Position numbers and translations under genes: made by a program. DNA of 11,739 nt. Source: Desulfobacteraceae bacterium (GTDB lineage: Bacteria > Desulfobacterota > Desulfobacteria > Desulfobacterales > UBA11574). Within the stretch, counting starts at the first letter, position 1; each line of letters begins with the position of its first letter. Below are positions 6,786-11,739 of this stretch, piece after piece. Where the stretch lies: contig PKTV01000312.1 in assembly GCA_002868985.1 (NCBI GenBank), positions 1 through 11,739 of the forward strand, given 5' to 3'. The notes beneath the pieces were generated by a model. It had not been told where the DNA came from and did not search any database. It saw nothing but the letters and a program-made list of their open reading frames with translations.

Positions 6786-8714
6786 ATGTATAAAAATTTC
6801 TTTGGCTTCAAGGAAAGACCATTCAAGCTCGTTCCGAACCCTGCTTATCTTTTTCTGAGTAGAAGTCACGAAGAGGCGCTTGCCCATCTTACCTACGCTG
6901 TTATCCAGGGTGAGGGTTTTATGGAAATCACGGGTGAAGTCGGGACCGGCAAGACAACACTCTGCCGGGCATTCCTCGAACACCTGGACAATGATACAAA
7001 AGTGGCGTATATCTTTAACCCAAACCTTGACGCCGTAGAACTGCTCAAAGCCATTAATGATGAATTCAGTATCCCATCGGATGCAGATAACACCAAAGAC
7101 CTAATCGACACCCTGAACGCCTTTCTTATCGAGCAAAAAACCCAAGGAAAAAACACGATTCTCCTTATCGATGAGGCTCAGAATCTGACAAATGAGGTTT
7201 TAGAGCAGTTACGTTTGCTTTCCAATCTTGAGACCGCCAAACATAAGCTTTTACATATCATTTTAGTGGGACAGCCGGAACTGAAAGAAAAACTCGATTC
7301 CCACGAACTCAGACAATTGAGACAAAGAATATCTCTGAGTTGCCGGCTGACCCCTTTGAACTTTAAAGACGTTCGAAACTATATTCAACATCGTATCAAT
7401 GTCGCCTCCGGGAAACCGGGGATCCAATTTGCCGATGCCGCATATCGCTCTATTTATAACTATTCGAAAGGCATTCCTCGACTCATCAACATCGTCTGCG
7501 ATCGGGCGCTTTTGACTGCATACGGCCTTGATCAAAAAGAAATTACACAGAAAATCGTCAGGGCATCCATCAAGGAACTGACCGATAGGAATGGTATTAA
7601 TGAAAACAACTTTAAGAAACAAAAAAAAGCCATTCTATTATTTTCTATATTGTCTCTAATTATCTTTATGGTTATTTATTTCCGTCCCGGATTGTTCAGG
7701 GTAAATACGATATTTAATTCACCTGAAACAAAAAAACTCGATACACTTCATTCAAATAACGTAAAAAAAACGTTTCCTGCTGTTACTGCGCCTGACGTAA
7801 AACAATCGGTTCCAGTTGTTGTTACTCCTGATGCAAAAAAAACTGTCCCAGCTGTTACTGTTACTGATAAGAAAGAACCGGTTCCAGCTGTTACAGTATC
7901 CGAGTCAAAAAAACCGATTCCCATTGTTACTGCGTCTGAGTTAAAAGAACCGATTCCCATTGTTACTGCATCTGAGTCAAAAAAAATTGAGGCGCAGAAA
8001 GCAAAAGAAATGGAACCTGTTATAGAACCCATTACAGAACCCGCCCGGAATTTGGGGAATCTTCTGGAAACAATGAACAGGCTCTCTTCACGACATATGG
8101 CCATTAAGGTTGCATTAAATTTGTGGCACATTGAACCCGAAATAAAACCAAATATGGATACCATTGATGACGATCAGGACTTTTTTCGGCTTGTCTCAAA
8201 GGAAAACAATCTTTCGATACGCCGAATCAAAGGAAATCTAAATGCAATAAAAAAATTGAATCTGCCGGTTATTTTAACCGTTCATTTGAATAAAGACATT
8301 CCTCCTGTATATCTTACGCTCATTAAAATAGATTCTCAAAAAGTTACGCTTAGAGGAGGAAAACAGGACATTTCAATAGAGCTGTCACCGGTTGAGTTAG
8401 AATCTTATTGGTCAGGCGAGGCATACATTCCATGGAAAAATTTTCTCTCACTAACAGGGACTATTCCAATAGATTCTCCGAAGGATTCCATAACAACGCT
8501 CAAAATGCTCTTGCGGGATATTGGATTTAAAGAGGTTGAAATAAACCCATTTTATGACGACAAAACCCGGCAGGCGGTAAAAGAAATCCAAAAAAAATAT
8601 GGCTTACATATTGACGGCACGGTAGGTTCTACAACCAAAATCGCTCTTTATAGTGAAAAAAAGGTTTTTAAACAACCTCATATTGTCAGTGTCGCCAATT
8701 CGTTTCTTCGATGA
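6786..8714 (+). CDS. gspA: General secretion protein GspA (ExeA-like AAA+ ATPase with peptidoglycan-binding C-terminus)
   Basis: GspA/ExeA is an inner-membrane ATPase that, with GspB, is thought to move or anchor the T2SS secretin through the peptidoglycan. The 642-residue product opens MYKNFFGFKERPFKLVPNP, the standard ExeA N-terminus. It has Walker A GEVGTGKTT (50-58), Walker B TILLIDEAQ (124-132), an ILVGQPEL segment (159-166) and RQLRQRI (176-182). One membrane helix lies at about 281-299. A Pro/Val/Thr/Lys-rich linker of six 12-residue repeats (329-400) follows. Next comes a region resembling the C39-peptidase-like domain of ExeA proteins (about 425-555) without a visible catalytic cysteine. 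A peptidoglycan-binding-1 domain (about 565-622, KMLLRDIGFKEVEINPFYDDKT and KYGLHIDGTVG) ends the protein. A GAGGGGG lies about nine bases before the ATG. A sigma70-type promoter precedes it, and gspB lies downstream behind a repeat element. Confidence 0.92.
   Translation: MYKNFFGFKERPFKLVPNPAYLFLSRSHEEALAHLTYAVIQGEGFMEITGEVGTGKTTLCRAFLEHLDNDTKVAYIFNPNLDAVELLKAINDEFSIPSDADNTKDLIDTLNAFLIEQKTQGKNTILLIDEAQNLTNEVLEQLRLLSNLETAKHKLLHIILVGQPELKEKLDSHELRQLRQRISLSCRLTPLNFKDVRNYIQHRINVASGKPGIQFADAAYRSIYNYSKGIPRLINIVCDRALLTAYGLDQKEITQKIVRASIKELTDRNGINENNFKKQKKAILLFSILSLIIFMVIYFRPGLFRVNTIFNSPETKKLDTLHSNNVKKTFPAVTAPDVKQSVPVVVTPDAKKTVPAVTVTDKKEPVPAVTVSESKKPIPIVTASELKEPIPIVTASESKKIEAQKAKEMEPVIEPITEPARNLGNLLETMNRLSSRHMAIKVALNLWHIEPEIKPNMDTIDDDQDFFRLVSKENNLSIRRIKGNLNAIKKLNLPVILTVHLNKDIPPVYLTLIKIDSQKVTLRGGKQDISIELSPVELESYWSGEAYIPWKNFLSLTGTIPIDSPKDSITTLKMLLRDIGFKEVEINPFYDDKTRQAVKEIQKKYGLHIDGTVGSTTKIALYSEKKVFKQPHIVSVANSFLR
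7770..7985 (+). repeat. Six in-frame 36-base repeats encoding the GspA periplasmic linker
   Basis: Six consecutive 12-residue units (residues 329-400) follow the pattern x-[VIF]-P-x-V-[TV]-x-x-[DE]-x-K-x, for example PVPAVTVSESKK and PIPIVTASELKE. The last two units are nearly identical in DNA, pointing to recent duplication, while the first units have drifted. Being Pro/Lys-rich and just outside the membrane helix, the stretch probably acts as an extended spacer toward the peptidoglycan-binding domain. Confidence 0.85.
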
Positions 8715-8720
8715 TTTTTT

Positions 8721-8897
8721 ATAGAACCTATCTCAAAAATAAGATTGGGGTTCAAAAGCAAGTTGAGCGTTGCGAAATCCCGATATTCGGGGGCGCGAAA
8801 CGGAGAAAAAGCGGAGCATACACGTCGTATGTGAGCATTTTGAACCGTTTCGCAACGCTGCAATGGGCACTTAGATTGTTTTTGAGATATGTTCTAT
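8721..8897. repeat. ~177-base element with terminal inverted repeats, copy 2 (MITE-like)
   Basis: The ends are ATAGAACCTATCTCAAAAA (from 8721) and, inverted, ATAGAACATATCTCAAAAA (ending 8897), differing at one base. The sequence closely matches copy 1 (1572-1745) in the same orientation. This copy keeps a longer internal dyad: AGCGTTGCGAAA on the left is the exact reverse complement of TTTCGCAACGCT near the right end. A possible TA duplication flanks the GAACC/GTTC borders. It starts six bases after the gspA stop and separates gspA from gspB. It can be read as an open frame on the plus strand, but this follows from the repeat and is not taken as a gene. Confidence 0.8.
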
Positions 8898-8986
8898 GGT
8901 TTCAAATGGACAACGAAACAAAGAAGGCAGCCTGTATTTCGTGATAAGCATATTTTTCTTAAAGGCTTACAGAAGGTTTTTTTAAA

Positions 8987-9703
8987 TTGAGTTCAATTTT
9001 AAAGGCATTAAAAAAGCTTGAAAATCAAGCTACAGATCAAAGCCACGGTTTATTCTGGCAGCCCAAAAACCATAAGCAAAACGACGACCATGAGCAGATA
9101 ACTGGTCATCGGCGTTTAAAAAAACGCTATGTCATTATTTTCGCTGGTCTTGTCTTTGCTGTCGGTGCCGGGTTGATCCTAAGCCAGAAACTCCATGAAA
9201 GAAAACAGCAATTAATAACAAAAAAAGAAGCCACACTCCAAAAATCCATCCGTCTTCCTGAAAAGAAGGCGGTCATGCCAGATAGAGTTCAAAAAGAATT
9301 GTCTTCCCAAAAGGATGTAAAAAAATTCGAACCGATTGTAAAAGCAGCACCCCCGTCTGCTCATAAATCACGGAGAAACACCGACGTTTTGTCTAACAAA
9401 AAAACATTGCCACTGAAACAGGCTCGAAAAGAGACAGTTGCTGGAAAACCCAGCGAAAAATCCGGACAAAATACTAAAGACGATCGGTTTGCATCAATGC
9501 CCGTAAAACGATCGAACCAAACCAATATCGAACTGCAGGCAATTGCCTGGTCCAACGATCCGAAAAGTCGCCTCGCTGTGATTAACGGTCGTATTCTGAG
9601 GGAAAGAGAATCTATTGACAATGTCATTGTGATGCATATAGGTAGGGATGAAGTTATTTTTAAAAAAGGACGAGAGGAATGGACGCAAATGTTTGGGTTT
9701 TAA
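8987..9703 (+). CDS. gspB: General secretion protein GspB
   Basis: GspB partners GspA in the inner membrane during assembly of the T2SS secretin. The 238-residue product starts (from TTG) MSSILKALKKLENQ, the diagnostic GspB N-terminus, so TTG is preferred over any later codon. An AGAAGG lies ten bases upstream (8971-8976). A single membrane helix (about 47-66, YVIIFAGLVFAVGAGLIL) is preceded by basic residues, placing the long C-terminal part in the periplasm. A Lys/Pro/Ser-rich, low-complexity linker (about 70-175) leads to the conserved C-terminal GspB domain (ELQAIAWSNDPKSRLAVINGRILRE, about 182-238). GspA and GspB are often adjacent or fused; here 272 bases with a repeat element lie between them. 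Confidence 0.9.
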   Translation: MSSILKALKKLENQATDQSHGLFWQPKNHKQNDDHEQITGHRRLKKRYVIIFAGLVFAVGAGLILSQKLHERKQQLITKKEATLQKSIRLPEKKAVMPDRVQKELSSQKDVKKFEPIVKAAPPSAHKSRRNTDVLSNKKTLPLKQARKETVAGKPSEKSGQNTKDDRFASMPVKRSNQTNIELQAIAWSNDPKSRLAVINGRILRERESIDNVIVMHIGRDEVIFKKGREEWTQMFGF

Positions 9704-9720
9704 TCATTTCCATTGCCGCA

Positions 9721-9748
9721 GTTTAATCGCGTTAAAACACGGTATAAT
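9721..9748 (+). promoter_or_regulatory. Candidate promoter of metK with an overlapping imperfect palindrome
   Basis: A perfect TATAAT (9743-9748) sits about 55 bases before the metK ribosome binding site. The -35 is weak. The near-palindrome GTTTAATCGCGTTAAAAC (9721-9738) covers the -35 region and could be an operator. No SAM riboswitch is recognisable in the 112-base leader, which is too short and lacks the conserved elements I know. Confidence 0.4.
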
Positions 9749-9803
9749 CTTTTTCCTGAATTGATATCTCATTTAACATATTAATATCTCTGAACAAAAA
9801 ACA

Positions 9804-9809
9804 AAGGAG
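9804..9809 (+). promoter_or_regulatory. Ribosome binding site choosing the metK ATG
   Basis: AAGGAG lies six bases before the ATG at 9816. A TTG one codon earlier (9813) would be only three bases from it, so the ATG is chosen. Confidence 0.75.
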
Positions 9810-9815
9810 CCCTTG

Positions 9816-10985
9816 ATGAGCAACGAACAATTTTTCTTTACATCAGAGTCAGTTACCGAAGGCCATCCTGATAAAGTTGCCGACGCCATATCAGATTCCA
9901 TACTCGACGCTATCATGGAAAAGGACAAAAAGTGCAGGGTTGCCTGTGAGACCCTTGTCACAACCGGTCTGGCTTTTATCGCCGGCGAAATTTCTACCGA
10001 ATGTTATGTTGATATGCCCGAGATCGTAAGGAGTACTATTCGTGAAATCGGATACCATTCTTCCCTCATGGGCTTTGACTGGCAGACCTGTTCAGTCATT
10101 ACAAGTATTGATCATCAATCCCCGGATATCGCTCAAGGGGTCAACATCGGCCAAGGTCTTTTCAAAGACCAAGGGGCTGGCGACCAGGGGCTCATGTTTG
10201 GATTTGCCACGGATGAAACTCCTGAGTTGATGCCCATGCCCATCACATATGCACACAAGCTGTGTCAGCGTCTTGCCACGGTCCGTAAAAACCACTCTCT
10301 TGATTTTTTAAGGCCGGATGGCAAATCTCAGGTCACCATCGAATATGAAAACGGGACCCCCAAACGTGTTGATACGGTTGTCATCGCCGCCCAGCACAAG
10401 CCGGATATTTCCCACGAAGACTTAAAAGAGGCGATTATTGAAGAAGTCATCAAGAAAGTGATTCCGAAAAAGTTAACAGACGGCGATACCAGATATTTTA
10501 TAAATGCTACAGGAAAGTTTGTTGTCGGCGGCCCTATGGGAGACTGCGGTTTGACGGGACGAAAGATTATCGTTGACACTTACGGAGGCCAGGGGAGCCA
10601 CGGCGGCGGATGCTTCTCCGGTAAAGATCCTTCCAAGGTTGATCGTAGCGCTTCTTACATGGGTCGCCATATCGCAAAAAATATCGTCGCTGCGGGCCTT
10701 GCAAAAAAATGTGAAATACAGGTCGCCTATTCCATCGGCGTGGCAAAACCTGTTTCTGTAATGATCGACCTTATGGGAACCGGTGCCATACCCAAACACC
10801 GTGTTAAAGAAATAGTCTTGGATGTATTTGACTTAAGACCGGCCGCCATCATCGAATATCTTGATCTTTTACGTCCCATCTATCGCAAAACTTCGGCTTA
10901 CGGTCACTTTGGGAGAAATGAGCCTGAATTTACTTGGGAAAAGACGAATATGGCTGATATTTTAAAGGAAAAGGCCGGACTTTAA
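9816..10985 (+). CDS. metK: S-adenosylmethionine synthetase (methionine adenosyltransferase)
   Basis: MetK makes S-adenosylmethionine from ATP and methionine in the cytoplasm. The 389-residue product carries the full set of family motifs: [11 protein letters not shown] near the N-terminus (10-20, ATP and Mg2+ contacts), [10 protein letters not shown] (120-129, the hallmark substrate loop), [13 protein letters not shown] (238-250) and [12 protein letters not shown] (268-279, the ATP-phosphate-binding region). The C-terminal part ends normally with YGHFGR and FTWEKT. Its length is that of typical bacterial MetK (about 380-395). It has a good ribosome binding site and probably its own promoter, and it precedes ahcY by 88 bases. 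The pair supplies SAM and removes the inhibitory product SAH, so joint transcription is likely. No anomaly is seen. Confidence 0.97.
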   Translation: MSNEQFFFTSESVTEGHPDKVADAISDSILDAIMEKDKKCRVACETLVTTGLAFIAGEISTECYVDMPEIVRSTIREIGYHSSLMGFDWQTCSVITSIDHQSPDIAQGVNIGQGLFKDQGAGDQGLMFGFATDETPELMPMPITYAHKLCQRLATVRKNHSLDFLRPDGKSQVTIEYENGTPKRVDTVVIAAQHKPDISHEDLKEAIIEEVIKKVIPKKLTDGDTRYFINATGKFVVGGPMGDCGLTGRKIIVDTYGGQGSHGGGCFSGKDPSKVDRSASYMGRHIAKNIVAAGLAKKCEIQVAYSIGVAKPVSVMIDLMGTGAIPKHRVKEIVLDVFDLRPAAIIEYLDLLRPIYRKTSAYGHFGRNEPEFTWEKTNMADILKEKAGL

Positions 10986-11070
10986 TAGAAATTATTGACT
11001 GTTCATTGAAGATTGACAACAATCAATAACGAGGGTCAGCATTAAAAACGACTCAAAAGGAGAAAAATAG

Positions 11071-11739
<669 letters not shown>

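Noticed and set aside
8711..8944. Plus-strand open frame of 77 codons between gspA and gspB
   Set aside because: It is almost wholly the ~174-base repeat read through as protein; it has no ribosome binding site, no family resemblance and is explained by the repeat.

Overview
The window looks like chromosomal DNA from an anaerobic Desulfobacterota (deltaproteobacterial) lineage, probably a sulfate reducer of the Desulfobacterales. I infer this from the mid-GC codon use, the multi-subunit 2-oxoacid oxidoreductase with a GltD-type flavoprotein subunit, the ExeA-type GspA, and the dispersed palindrome-ended repeats. No database search was run, so the taxonomic placement is tentative.

Layout. (1) Positions 1-1194 (minus strand) hold a nearly complete gspF, the inner-membrane platform protein of a type II secretion system (T2SS), running off the left edge. 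(2) Positions 1195-1824 are a 630-base gap with repeats: a short AT-rich hairpin, a 28-base-period tandem repeat, and copy 1 of a ~174-base element with terminal inverted repeats. (3) Positions 1825-6681 (plus) hold a 2-oxoacid:acceptor oxidoreductase operon in the order gamma, [NAD(P)H flavoprotein + ferredoxin-like delta], alpha, beta. A 363-base gap between alpha and beta holds a ~200-base imperfect foldback. (4) Positions 6786-9703 hold gspA (ExeA-like AAA+ ATPase with a periplasmic peptidoglycan-binding tail) and gspB, preceded by a good sigma70-type promoter. Copy 2 of the ~174-base element lies between them. (5) Positions 9816-11739 hold metK and the first half of ahcY, the S-adenosylmethionine synthesis and S-adenosylhomocysteine recycling pair.

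How the genes work together. GspA, GspB and GspF belong to one T2SS: A/B are thought to help pass the secretin through or anchor it to peptidoglycan, and F is part of the inner-membrane assembly platform. The oxidoreductase operon appears to sit between the two T2SS parts. It should couple oxidative decarboxylation of a 2-oxoacid to an acyl-CoA (or the reverse) with ferredoxin and/or NAD(P)H. MetK and AhcY run the activated methyl cycle.

The least explained signals are the ~174-base element (two copies, extended terminal palindromes), the foldback between the alpha and beta genes, the palindrome over the gspA -10 box, and the gamma-[GltD-delta]-alpha-beta architecture, whose substrate cannot be fixed from sequence. 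I did not find a clear new defence, CRISPR or mobile gene system, and no RNA genes were recognised.
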